Assembly (NCBI RefSeq): GCF_030272615.1 | Contig: NC_081406.1 | Coordinates: 239,184,422-239,248,421 of the forward strand | Reading direction: 5' to 3' | DNA: 64,000 nucleotides | From: Cryptomeria japonica | Taxonomy: Eukaryota > Streptophyta > Pinopsida > Cupressales > Cupressaceae | Shown here: positions 43,858-55,387 of the stretch, in pieces | How the letters are laid out: the number at the start of each line of letters is the position of its first letter | Numbering within the stretch: position 1 is the stretch's first letter | Position numbers and translations under genes: made by a program | The notes under the pieces: generated by a model | What the model was told of the DNA's origin: nothing | The model's input: only the letters and a program-made list of their open reading frames with translations | The model's database searches: none

Positions 43858-43982
43858 TCATTGATCTTCTTCTTCATCCAACTCATCATCATGACCATCA
43901 TGATCATAATCATGATCATGATCATGATCATGATCATGATCATCATCATCGTCATCGTCATCATCATCACCATCATCGTCAC
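43858..43982 (-). pseudogene. C-terminal end of the CACTA TNP2 gene, left of the gypsy insertion
   Basis: Read in the frame continued from 55321-55647 after removing the insertion and one copy of the duplication, this gives an Asp/His/Gly-rich tail ending DELDEEEDQ and a TGA at 43858-43860. It is the microsatellite part (GATGAT, GATCAT) of the gene. The methionine-rich frame on the same strand is the wrong phase. Confidence 0.7.
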
Positions 43983-44757
43983 TATAGACACCCAAAATTG
44001 TCATGTCTAATTAAATAAATATTTTATTTATTTAATTATCTAAGCCTAATTCTTCTATTAATTAAATAAATCTTTATTTATTTAATTAATTCATTTATCC
44101 TCTTCTAGCCTTATTTCTCATTTAAATAAATACATTTATTTATTTAAATTATCCTTTTCCTAAATTAAATAAATATTTATTTATTTAATTGATCTCATTT
44201 CTTCTATTAATTAAATAAATCTTTATTTATTTAATTAATTCATTAAACTTTTCTACCCATGACACATGTCAATCATCTCTTAATTCATACAATACCTACC
44301 CCTTTCATTATTTTATTATTTCTTCTACCTACCCTCTAATCATAGTTGACCTCCTTTTACACCTCTCAATCTTATCCCTCAATTTCATATTTGTGTCTTC
44401 TATATAAGGAGATACTTCCTTCATTATCAAACCCTAATCAATCATTCTAACTACTTGATCAATTGACTACACTACGATCCTACTTGCAACCACATTTCGT
44501 TCTTTGTTGAGCTCTTGTGCACATAAAATCTGAGAGCAAATATATCAAGCAAGATCAATGGAGATAGGAAGAATAGAGATCAAAACCCTATTGGACATGT
44601 AATGGTATAATCTTTGTGATTTCATTTGATTTGCATTGTCTTAGGTAATCTTCATATGTTATGGTGGATCTTTGTTGTTGTTAGGCTAGGGTTTGGTGGT
44701 TGAATTCATTTAGCCTTTCAATTTTGTTATTATTGTTATCCATTTTCACAAAAAACA
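43983..44757 (+). repeat. 5' LTR of the gypsy derivative
   Basis: 775 bp. It begins TATAGACACCC where the 3' LTR has TGTAGACACCC, so the terminal TG is mutated to TA. U3 holds five AT-rich palindromes (44008-44250) and a TATATAA box at 44401-44407. Confidence 0.92.
44401..44407 (+). promoter_or_regulatory. TATA box in the 5' LTR
   Basis: TATATAAGG, 418 bases into the LTR. The same box is at 54964-54970 in the 3' LTR. Confidence 0.6.
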
Positions 44758-44760
44758 TTT

Positions 44761-44778
44761 TGGCTTGCCCCGTGGGAC
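44761..44778 (+). promoter_or_regulatory. Primer binding site-like sequence
   Basis: TGGCTTGCCCCGTGGGAC starts three bases after the LTR end and begins with TGG, the complement of a tRNA CCA end. I cannot name the tRNA. Confidence 0.6.
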
Positions 44779-44854
44779 ATGGATTTTTGTTAGATCTATG
44801 TTTTTTGCAGATTTTTCTAACCCTATATTGCTATTTTGTAAAACAATTTGGAGA

Positions 44855-45730
44855 ATAACCTTGTGCAGCTAGGGTTTTGGACCAAAAATAAGATCTTGGA
44901 GAGATTCGATCATATCTCACAAATAGCTAGGAAATTGTGCACCAAATTATTTTTGCAGGTTGAAGAAAGTATCAAGAGCTCTCAATACAAAATTCAAATT
45001 TTTTGGAGCACTTTTTTATTTTCTATGATTTTTTTATGATTTTTCATAAAAAATAAATTTTGAGAGCAAATGAGAGAATTTTTTGGATTTTATTACATTT
45101 TTGGAAATCTCTCATAATTATACATAGGATCTATTTTTTGTGATTTTAATTTTGATGCAAAATATTTTCCTAAAAATTAGATCTTTAAAAATTAAGGTTT
45201 TTCCTTATTTTGATCAGATCTCACAAACGGCTTCAAATTTTGGTATAAAATTTCTTTTACAGGTCAAGAAAAATATCAAAAGGATTCAATAAAAATTTCA
45301 TATTTTTTGGATCAATTGTTCAATTTATATGAATTTTTTATGATTTTTCATAAAAAAATTAATTTTGAGAGAAAATTAACGAATTTTTCAGATTTTCTTA
45401 CATTTTTGGAAATATCTCAGAATTATGCATAGGATATATTCTTTGTGATTTTAAATTTGATGCAAAATCATTCTTAAAAATTAGATCTTTGAAAATTAGG
45501 GTTTTGCATTATTTTACTCATATCTCACAAACTACTTGGATGTGTTGCAGAATTTTTTTTATGCAGGTTTGGAAGACCATTAGAACTCTCCAATAAAAAT
45601 TTTAGATTTTTTGGATTGATTTTGCATTTTATATGATTTTTCATAAAAAATTAATTTTTGGAGCAAATTAGTAAATTTTTTGGATTTTCTTACATTTCTA
45701 GAAACAATCCTAACTTGTGTGCTTGCAGGA
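44855..45730 (+). repeat. Three 304-bp tandem repeats in the gypsy leader
   Basis: The landmark CATATCTCACAAA or CAGATCTCACAAA recurs at 44911, 45215 and 45519, exactly 304 bp apart. Other shared text is TATGATTTTTCATAAAAAA, ACATTTTTGGAAAT and TTAGATCTTT. The copies have diverged. The rest of the leader to 47260 has no gene. Confidence 0.8.
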
Positions 45731-47260
45731 AGGGGTGATCATTTGAAACAATCCAAACTACTAATAAATCTTTGTTGCAGGTCCTTAGCAAGGGTTTTTG
45801 GATTTTTATTATGTGCCTTATTTTCATAGACTAGCAAACACTTCAATTGGTGCACTAAAATTGAATCATTGTCTTTTGTGTCTTGAGCAATAGGCTCTTT
45901 TTGTTTAATCTTTAGAGGGCCTGTTTTCCCGTGTGGTCATTAGGACTACTAGTGAGAAGAGAACGATCCAAGTGGTAGCAAAAAAAAAGCCATCTTCTTC
46001 CAAACCACTATAAATAACTGTATTCATGGTGAAAACTATGAATAACGTGTGCTGATTAGTTCATACCGACACTATGTCTCCCCATAAACCCATTTGATCA
46101 AATTTATTTGATTAGTTGTAGGGCGTAACCCCTACCATCTGGGAGCCTTCTGTATTTATAGAGCTAAAAGTGCCGCATGTATGGCCACACAAGTGGATGC
46201 CCTTACTAGCACCTTTTTGTTTTAGAAGCCCAAATCCTTCTAGTTGTTGGGGCAGGAGGTTGGACCTCTGGTAGCGGCCCACACACATATGGTTCTTAGT
46301 AGAGATACAAAGTTCACCACGGGGAGTTTTCGTGGGGACTGATGCTTGGCTGACTCGAGAAGTGAGTGTTGAGGGTGGAGCCAGTGAGGTCAAGCATCTA
46401 AGTATCTGCTCTGAATAGCGTAGCCTCGGGGGTAAAACCCCATGTGGATTCAACAACTATTGTCTTGGCCAGCCATAAGAATTGTGCTTGACTTATTTTA
46501 AACATTCAAACATTCAAGACCAAATAGCAAAACATTGTGTCTTTTGTGTCATCAAGTGTATGCAAAACAATTTTACATCAAACAACACACTTTTCTTGGA
46601 GTCATTGTCAGTCTAAACACTTGCAAACATTGAGTCCTCATCAACATTGTGTCCTCTTGTCACGAAAAATAGTCAAACATTCAGATTTGGTCACAACCAA
46701 CAACTTCACAAATTGGAAAAATTTTACACTCTAGCAAACAAGAGCAATCAGTTTCGGAATTCTTGAGCTTCCTAGATTGTTTCTCCAGGTTTTCATCTAG
46801 CATTCAACTTGTCTTTGGGTCTCACACAGTCCATCATTGCTTCACATCTTGCTTTACATTCACACTTGTCTAAACTTGAGTCAAAAGGTCACTTGCTTGT
46901 CCTCATCATACTTTGTCAACACACTACATACAACAACACTTTGCTAAGTGGTCCCTCATCAAGGTCTATCACCTTTGGGTCTCATTTGGTCTTACTTAGA
47001 GTCAAGGTCAACTTACCTCATCAAGAGAAACTATCCTCTCTTTGGAAGTCACACCTACTCTACTACATACATACTTGGTCTTACACTTTGGACATTGCAA
47101 GTACACCTCAGATTCATTTACACTCCATCCAACTCTTGGTCTTCCATACTTTTTCCATTTTCATCTAGTCTCACACATCTTGGTCAATACCTAGTTCATA
47201 GTTGAAACTCGTCTTCAAAAATCTAGGAGAGAAACTAAAGAGGCTCAAGAGTCTGCAAAC

Positions 47261-49498
47261 ATGAGTTCTTATGAGTATGACAATGATGTCTTTTTCAATA
47301 CTGATCATAACACATTACCTGACATGGATGCCTATAGAAACATTCCAAATGTTGAGAACATGGACACTACAAACAACAATGATACACACAATGAAAATAT
47401 GGACAACTTTTCAGTACATTCAGTAGATGTGGAAGAATCCATTATGGACCCCCGCTTCAATCGACTGATTGAGGAAATAATGAGGAGAGATAGACAATAC
47501 TTCTTATAAATGATGGCACAAAGTGGAACCAAGATACCTCATGATTTTGACATGTCTCAAATAATGGAAAATCAACCTTTGTAACAAACTCACTCCAACA
47601 TGGATCAAAGGAGACCTAATAGTGGAGGAAATAGAGGACCACATCTTGTGCCTGAATCACCATCATCTTTGTTTCAAAAACCAGAGGTCCCACATACACA
47701 TGGTCAAGCATATGATACTCACCTTCACAGACCATTATGGAAGTCTTATGCAGAAAGATATGCTCAATCACATACAAATGGTAAGGATCAACCACCAAAG
47801 CAATTGGATATTCAAAGGCATGCTCAAAATTTGGACACAAGGAAACCCTGTGTCAAATTTGGGGGCAACACATTAGAACATGACATGCCTGTAGAGTATG
47901 GTATACATGGACAAAATAGATGTTTCGTTCCTCAACATGAATCTATACCAAGTGGTCCATATATGCAGCATCACTATAGACCTCCTCCATATGAACATGT
48001 GTATGATCAATATCATCCATATATGCAACATGTTTCTCCTCCAATTGGTGCCTCAAGCATGGGGTATGGTCCAAGAAGTCGATCTCCACCTAAGAGCAAT
48101 TTGGAGCAACAAATCAGGGACTTACAAAAGAAAATGGAGAAAATAAATACATCGAAACCAACATACACAATGAGAGACATATGTCCTTATCCATTCGACA
48201 AGAGCATTCCAATGCCTCCATTTCCTACACACTTTGTGACACCTAAATTTGATAAGTATAGAGGAAAAGGGGATCCTAAGGCACACATAAGACAATTTTT
48301 CATAGCTTGCATTGAAGTAGCTTTAGAAGAGACATATTTGATGAGATTATTCCTACAAAGCTTAGGTGATCAAGCTATGGAATGGTTCTCCCAACTCCCA
48401 CCTGGTATTAAGTCATGGGGTGACTTAGCAGAGGCATTTATTCAACATTTCTCCTACAATATAGAGATAGACATATCAGTCACTACTTTATGCAACACCA
48501 AGCAAAAAGAGGGAGAGTCTTTTGCATCATTTTTACAAAGATGGAGGAATCTAGCTAGCAGATGCTCTTGTGAAATTCCACAAAAACAAATGGTAGAAAT
48601 GTTCACACAAAATGTTAACAAAGACATTGGCTATGATCTAAGGAAAGCTTGTTTGTCCACCTTCAGGGACGTTATTGAAAAAGGCTTAGCAACAGAAAAG
48701 GTCCTAATTGAGCAAGGAGTCATTAAGATATTTAAGGAGAACAAAGATGACTTTAAAGGAAAAGGCAAGCCAAGATTTTGGAATAAAAACAAGAACACAG
48801 TCAATGATGGTGTTGTTGATGCCAATATAGTGCGACCCAAATTCATCTTTTCGGGATCAAGTTCTACAAACAATCAAGTGAATACTCAAACAACTTCTAG
48901 ATCACGAAGGAAGTACACTCCATTGGGAGAACCACTTGAGTCAGTCTTCAAAAAGTTAGTGGCAAACAAGGTAATCACAGTTCTAGATTTTCCTCCATAT
49001 GAACCAAAGGTTAAACCAAATTGGTGGAATGATGATGAATATAGTGAATTTCATAAGAGCAAAGGACATAAAATAGGAAATTGTCATCGACTGAAGAACA
49101 TCGTACAAGATCTCATTGATAGAGGTGACATTGAGATTGAGGGACACTCATCCAATCAAGAACATGAAATGTTTAAGGAACCATTCCCAAAGCATGACAA
49201 GGGAAAAGTTAAAGCCACAGATGATCAAACCAACTATACTAGAGCATCCTATAACTATGATTCAACCATCAATCACATCTCGATGGACAATTATGTCTCT
49301 ACCATTATCATCAAGGACAAAACCCTTGAGAATTCTACCCAAAGACCCAAGATCATTCTGAAAGGTGTTGGATCTTCTTCCAAACCTACCTTTGAATGTC
49401 ATGTTACAACCCGTCGAGGTAAATTCACTTTGCAAGGTGCTCCAACCAAGAACACCGCTTCTTCATCAACTAAGCCTGAGTACGACCTTGTAAAATAG
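47261..49498 (+). pseudogene. gypsy gag
   Basis: One frame from the ATG at 47261 to the TAG at 49496, with two internal TAA (47507, 47582). The N-terminal part is Asn/Asp-rich, and a Pro/His/Tyr-rich part follows. The Retrotrans_gag core has AMEWFSQLPPGIKSWGDLAE, ESFASFLQRWRNLASRC and MVEMFTQNVN. A zinc-knuckle-like segment SKGHKIGNCHRLKNIVQDLI follows, but the first Cys of the family motif is Ser here. The stretch from 47600 on (632 codons) is intact. Gag forms the particle that packages element RNA. Confidence 0.85.
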
Positions 49499-50760
49499 TT
49501 AGGGAAGACACTTGCGCTCATCTCCATCCTTGAGCTCTTATGCATATCCCCCGCACATAAAGCCATTCTTGACAAAATCTTGAGAGACACTTCTGTCCCT
49601 ACTGATCTGAACGTGGACCAGTTTCAAGCCATGGTGGGATACCTTTCCATTCCACACTCCCTTACATTCACAGAAGCTGATGACACCTCTGTAAGTCAGC
49701 CACATAATGCACCACTACACATTGAAGCCTTCATACACAAACATCAAATAAAATGAGTCCTGATAGATGGAGGAGCTGGTCTAAACATTTGTACATTGAG
49801 CACAATTAAACAATTGGGATATTCTGATAAAGCTGTGAATTCTACAAACAAAATTACCATCAAGGCATATGATGACGAAGAGCGTTCATCCAAAGGCACA
49901 GTCACCTTACCTCTTAGAGTTGGACCAGTTACAAAGGATGTGGTTTGTCAAGTCCTTGATCTAGATCTCACATACAACATACTTTTGGGACGTCCATGGA
50001 TTCATGAGATGGGCGCAGTACCATCTACATATCATTGATGTATCAAGTTTCCACATAATGGAGTTGAAGTGACCGTTAAAGCGGATCCAAATCCATTCAT
50101 ATATTGCAACAATCTACAACCTCAGTTAGAAACAATAGTCCCAGTCAATAGTGAAGCAATTTCATCATCAACATATGTGGATCCAGAATCCTTGAAAGCT
50201 TCTACATCCAAATAATCAGAGCTGAAAGAAAAGTTCAAGATTAAAGACTTGGGATGTGGTGAGTATATCTTTCATGTTGATCAACTTCCACTATCTCCTA
50301 AGGTATTCAATCGACAGGAACAATCTATAAACAATTTGCAAGGAATTGGGTGTGAACCACCTAGTGTTGTGGCTACTAAGTCTGAACGCAAATCTCCTTT
50401 AGTGGTGCAAGCAACTCTTGATATCAATAGTCATAAGAGTGGTTCCAACAAAGAATCTATTGAGCATATCATCAGCCCTCCTGAAAAATCACATAGCCTT
50501 ACCATATCATCCACTACTTCCATTTCCACTCCACTTCCAGACTTGGATCAACAAGAATTACAAAAGCCCTTACTCATTGGGGATCACAAATCAAGCTATG
50601 AAAAGAAAAATATAAAAGTCAATAATAAAGAAAAGTCCTTTAGTCCAAATCAAAATCAAAATCTATTGGACTCTGCAAAAATAAAGGTCAAGGACAAAAA
50701 TCCTATGAAGCAAAAAGAACAAGAGTTGATCTCCCCTAATATCAAAATAACTGGGGGAAA
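49499..50760 (+). pseudogene. gypsy aspartic protease region
   Basis: It continues the gag frame. The retropepsin active site reads VLIDGGAGLNICTLS near 49757, and the second conserved box YNILLGRPWIHEMGAVPSTY is near 49974. Stops at 49754 (TGA), 50036 (TGA) and 50213 (TAA) lie where Arg or Gln is expected. A Ser/Lys-rich linker follows instead of reverse transcriptase. Confidence 0.8.
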
Positions 50761-50899
50761 AAGTTCTACAATTTCAAGTCAAAAAGCATACTTGTTGATC
50801 CTAAGTCTCCATCATGCTATCCTACTCTCACTTCTTTTCGCAATCATAAGCCTTCATCATTCATCCACTTGTTTCACACATTCATCCCCTTTTGGCGAT

Positions 50900-51310
50900 A
50901 CATCATGGACCTTTAATGGAGCTTCCTCAAGGGACTTTGTTATCAGTGATGCCCAAACTTCTTCAGGTGACACGCATATGGGCCTATGTAGTCCACACAT
51001 TAGTAATTCTATCTCAGTTCCTTTATCAAGGAAGATAGTCACTCAAGCTACACATCATTCAGTCAATGAACGTTGTAGTTACAATCATAAGGTTAAGCCT
51101 CACACATTTGAGGTGGGTGCCTTGGTTCTCAGAGAAAACCCCAAAAATCAGCAAGATAGAGAGAAGAAGGGAAAGTTCAAACCAAATTGGCTTGGTCCTT
51201 ACATCATTACAACAGTATATGGATCTGGGGCATATTAGCTGTCAACTACAGAAGGTGAACCTTTGGAGGATCCTATCAACAACATGCATCTTCGCAGGTT
51301 CTACACATAG
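50900..51310 (+). pseudogene. gypsy integrase C-terminal remnant
   Basis: HTFEVGALVLRENPKN and KFKPNWLGPYIITTVYGSGA form the GPY/F module at the end of gypsy integrases, ended by a TAG at 51236 and then DPINNMHLRRFYT. The frame is the same as gag and protease, so the loss of RT, RNase H and the integrase core kept the frame. The seam lies between about 50760 and 51050. Confidence 0.78.
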
Positions 51311-51319
51311 CTCTTTGGA

Positions 51320-53090
51320 ATATCCTAATTCAAAAATACAAAAAAATCAAAAAAATCAAAAATTTCAAAAAAATACAAAAAAATAAATTTTTTTTTTTTT
51401 TTAAAATACAAAAAAAAAAAAAAAAAAATTTCAAAAATACAAAATTTTTTTATAAAAACAAAAAAAATCGTTACTTGGTGAAAACCTAGCAAACAGGTGC
51501 CTTGTGACACAAAAAACATTGAAAAATCGAAAAAAGTAAAGAGAAATAATTTCGTCCAACGGTGAAAACCACTTCGGTGGTGCCCTGGGCAAGTACCATG
51601 GTGAAAACTGGGTCACCAGTGCCATGCATAGAGGCATTGCTCCTCCCTCCTTTAGGATCCACTTTCATCCTTTCACTTTGCACACACTCACGACCAATTC
51701 ATCCATAATAAACTTACCCATTCCCATCATGGCTTGTTATTGATCTACCCAAGATTGGTTCGCCATTCATAATAAACATTCCTTTTCACCTCCCTTTCCA
51801 TCCATAATAAATCAAATCCTATCTGTGGCTAAGGCAAATCCTACGTCTAGTGATGGGTGTGGAATTGAGAACATCACATGTTTCAAGGAGTACAGTTTCT
51901 TCCAGCTTCCTTCAGTCTATTCGCGCACAATCCGCAATAAAGCAACATTTGCATCGGTAGTCCGCAATAAGGTCTCATCTTCTTCGCAATAAAGTATTAG
52001 ATTCATGGTTTCAGTCAGTTTCAGATGAGACACAACAACAACAATGGGCTTCAACAAATCAAATCTTTAAGCAGACTCAGACAACATATGGTTCAGTGCT
52101 GTCTATCCTTTTTGTGAAAGTAAACATTGTGACCACAATCAAATAAGACTTATACAAGTGACAAGAGACACTAAACTTGAGGACTACAGTGGATGTTTGT
52201 GTCGAGTCTTGGTTTTCTTTTGATTTTATCTTTAGGTGACATGTCTTTTAGCTTTTTAGGATGTCTCTGACTAGAGATTCTATCTCCAGGATGTCTTTGA
52301 CTAGAAAGGCGAGGATGGGGCATCATCACCTATTTGTATTTGCTGTCTGTGGATTGTCTTTTAGTAATGCTATGACTTGTCCAAGGATATGAGGACACTG
52401 TGAGTCTAGTGTGAATTGGGGCATTCCTTGTTTGTGATTGTCTTATCTCCATGCAAACAAGTATAATGACTTTCTGGGTCGAACATATGCCTCGATTGTC
52501 ATAACCTACTTGCCATAATAAAGCTCAATGATGATAACCCACAAGAAGCTCTTTCACTTTCATTTCTTCTGTCTTCCATCCCCCTTTCTTGATTGACTTC
52601 CATCGTCCTTCTCGAGTCCGTGTAGCTTGCTATCACATGACTGAGTATAATGACACACCAAAAACATTTGCATTTCATGTAGTTGCACCTGCATTACCAC
52701 ATATAAGCATTTCATACATACATATAGATATCACAACTGCATCACATCCTGCACACAACACCTGTTAGCACAATTTACATTTGCATTATCATATTCATCT
52801 GCATTGCATACATTCACATTTGCATCATGCATACACATATAAAACATAAAAGAACAAAAAAATATATTGCATTGCATCATAAACATATTTGCATCCATAT
52901 CATAAGCATCACATAGAAACATACAACACATAGGTATGCATGCATATAGCTTCCGCAAAGATGAATCATCTCACATATATATATAAAGTGTCATGATACA
53001 ATGATGTCAAAATCATATGGCTACAATCACCCGCAGGTGTCTACATCATCATACAAAATGGTACAATATTGATACATAAGGAGCCCTCTA
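51320..53090. other. gypsy internal spacer
   Basis: 51330-51470 is an A/T homopolymer-rich patch. 51480-51630 repeats GGTGAAAAC-type text. 52600-52960 is rich in CATTTGCAT and CACAT motifs. No gene is recognised. Confidence 0.55.
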
Positions 53091-53093
53091 CGG

Positions 53094-53654
53094 CTATGAT
53101 GAATTCCCTTCCTCAGAGCCGGCTAGCCTCGACGAAGTCTGAGCCCTAGAAGGACCCACCCCAAGATCATCTCTCCTAGCCGCTGTGTCCCCTGCAACCA
53201 CCCCTCGTGTCGCCCTATCTGGACAGAGGAACCCACTGATAACTCTTGCCAACACTGTTGGTAGTGCTAATCTTGTCCATGTCATGGTATCCCATGCCAC
53301 ATGTCTCACCCTCATCTCCAGTCCCGGATCCTAGAACACTTGTCTCAGTGCATCCCTGTCTCCGTCTTGATCGTAGGGTACTAACTCCCCATCGATTGGT
53401 ATCCACAGAATCTTGTATACATCCTCCAAGGTGACTGTCATCTCCCCCATCGGCAAATGAAAAGTACATGTCTTAGAGTGCCACCTCTCCGCCAGTGCAG
53501 TCAGCAGTCCCATGTTTGCTCGAAACTCAGGCACATACAAACTATGTCTCAATCCCATAGCCTCAATAGTAGCTCGGTCCTCGGCTGTCAACTCAGGTCG
53601 CGACCTCTGTGTCGACGGAAATCTCTCCCGTGACTCCAGCATAGGCAAATACTC
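53094..53654 (-). pseudogene. Plant mobile domain (PMD) ORF captured by the gypsy element, antisense
   Basis: The minus-strand frame from 53654 reads EAMGLRHSLYVPEFRANMGL, LLTALAERWHSKTCTFHLP, then GEMTVTLEDVYKILWIPIDG, the core signature of PMD proteins (MAIN-like family and transposon-borne relatives). After one TAG (53331-53333, where Gln fits) the same frame continues HVAWDTMTWTRLALP and GFLCPDRATRG to a stop at 53094. An acceptor GACTGCAG precedes it. In plants PMD proteins occur both as silencing-related genes and inside retroelements. This copy is oriented against gag. A possible upstream exon (54136-54286) has a good donor GTAAG, but its phase does not fit. Confidence 0.75.
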
Positions 53655-53697
53655 CTGCAGTCACACAAATCAATCATCTCAGTTCTAGTGACACTCA

Positions 53698-53897
53698 CTG
53701 TTCATCACAAAGTGTTTCTTCTATCCTAATGGTACTCCCTGTTCATCACAAAGTATTACGTGTTTGGCACTCCCTGTTCATCACAAAGTGCTACTCACAT
53801 TTGCACTCACTGTTCATCACAAAGTGCTGTTAATATTTTGGTACTCCCTGTTCATCACAAAGTACTATATCTTGGTACTCACTGTTCATCACAAAGT
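53698..53897. repeat. Six regularly spaced copies of a 16-bp motif
   Basis: CTGTTCATCACAAAGT occurs unchanged at 53698, 53739, 53774, 53810, 53848 and 53882 (spacing 41, 35, 36, 38, 34). The bases before it are usually GTACTCC or CACTCA, and the other spacer bases differ. Confidence 0.9.
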
Positions 53898-54531
53898 GCC
53901 TTGATTTATCCTAGTCTTCCCTAGAGGACTTGCTTGAGTGTATCCTCTTAGCAACTTATCCAATCGACAGTGTATGTTCCTCACAGAACTGCTGATTTGG
54001 CCTAGAAGACACAAATTCACATTTTTGGACATAAACGTGCTTTCCTGACATAAAAGCGCATTTATTTCCCTATCTACCATGCATTAATGACAACAATAAA
54101 TGCATCGAAGTACGAGGAGGTTTTGTGGTACTTACCGGTTCTCCTGCCTTTGCTGGCCTCTGGAATCGGTGAACGCGGTTGAATCTGTGAACGAAAGCCA
54201 TCGCTGTTGACTACTACTGCTCTATTTTCGCTTTGTACTCTGCTCTCGTGGATGTGTGGATGACAATGAGGATGTCTTTTTCCCATGGTCTATCTTATAG
54301 CCTACCCTCACCTTAGCCCTCGTTTCCCAAGTCAGTCTTCTTTATCCTGTGACTCTGTCACTTTATCTGGTCAGTCCATTCTATCCCATCTTTCTTATCG
54401 AGAGATTGTTTGTGATCTTTTCAGACATTTTCATCCAATCTCTCGAGGGGGCATATAATTCCCATCTTGGGGAAACTCTGTATCAGTTCATATTATCTTC
54501 TTTGAAACAACGCGACAAGCCGCATTGTCTC

Positions 54532-54545
54532 AAAGAGGGGCAAAA
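54532..54545 (+). promoter_or_regulatory. Polypurine tract of the gypsy derivative
   Basis: AAAGAGGGGCAAAA lies directly before the 3' LTR start TGTAGACACCC. Confidence 0.8.
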
Positions 54546-55320
54546 TGTAGACACCCAAAATTGTCATGTCTAATTAAATAAATATTTTATTTATTTAATT
54601 ATCTAAGCCTAATTCTTCTATTAATTAAATAAATCTTTATTTATTTAATTAATTCATTTATCCTCTTCTAGCCTTATTTCTCATTTAAATAAATACATTT
54701 ATTTATTTAAATTATCCTTTTCCTAAATTAAATAAATACTTATTTATTTAATTGATCTCATTTCTTCTATTAATTAAATAAATCTTTATTTATTTAATTA
54801 ATTCATTAACCTTTTCTACCCATGACACATGTCATTCATCTCTTAATTCATACAATACCTACCCCTTTCATTATTTTATTATTTCTTCTACCTACCCTCT
54901 AATGATAGCCGACCTCCTTTTACACCTCTCAATCTTATCCCTCCATTTCATATTTGTGTCTTCTATATAAGGAGATACTTCCTTCATTATCAAACCCTAA
55001 TCAATCATTCTAACTACTTGATCAATTGACTACACTACAATCCTACTTGCAACCACATTCCGTTCTTTGTTGAGCTCTTGTGCACATAAAATCTGAGAGC
55101 AAATATATCAAGCAAGATCAATGGAGATAGGAAGAATGGAGATCAAAACCCTATTGGATATGTAATGGTATAATCTTTGTGATTTCATTTGATTTGCATT
55201 GTCTTAGGTAATCTTCATATGTTATGGTGGATCTTTGTTGTTGTTAGGCTAGGGTTTGGTGGTTGAATTCATTTAGCCTTTCAATTTTGTTATTATTGTT
55301 ATCCATTTTCACCATAAACA
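54546..55320 (+). repeat. 3' LTR of the gypsy derivative
   Basis: 775 bp, TG...CA ends, TATATAA at 54964-54970. By eye about 14 positions differ from the 5' LTR. Confidence 0.93.
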
Positions 55321-55355
55321 GTCACCATCACCATCACCATCACCATCACCATCAC

Positions 55356-55385
<30 letters not shown>
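55321..55385. repeat. CACCAT/CAT microsatellite at the insertion site
   Basis: About six CACCAT units, then about ten CAT units. On the minus strand it encodes the Gly-Asp and Asp runs of TNP2. Its other half is at 43900-43982 across the gypsy insertion. Confidence 0.9.

Positions 55386-55387
<2 letters not shown>

Larger units (their letters stand above)
43983..55320 (+). mobile_element. Ty3/gypsy LTR retrotransposon derivative, 11.3 kb, non-autonomous
   Basis: Two LTRs of 775 bp each (43983-44757 and 54546-55320) with about 14 differences, so the insertion is fairly recent. A perfect 5-bp duplication GTCAC flanks it (43978-43982, 55321-55325). The inside holds a PBS-like site, a leader of about 2.5 kb with three 304-bp repeats, gag and protease, a C-terminal integrase remnant, a PMD ORF in antisense and a polypurine tract. 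RT, RNase H and the integrase core are absent, so movement would need a helper. It sits inside the CACTA TNP2 gene. Confidence 0.93.

Noticed and set aside
43767-43991. Methionine-rich ORF on the minus strand
   Set aside because: It is the wrong phase of the GAT/ATG microsatellite. The gene's frame gives Asp/His residues and continues TNP2.
47616-48873. Overlapping ORFs in other frames of the gypsy gag
   Set aside because: They are shadows of the 632-codon gag frame.
53698-53897. CRISPR-like array of short repeats and spacers
   Set aside because: The genome is a plant nucleus, the repeat is only 16 bp, spacer lengths vary and no cas genes exist. It is reported as a minisatellite or motif ladder.
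54136-54286. First exon of the PMD gene
   Set aside because: The donor is convincing, but the phase (1) does not match the PMD exon (0). It is kept only as a possibility in the PMD entry.
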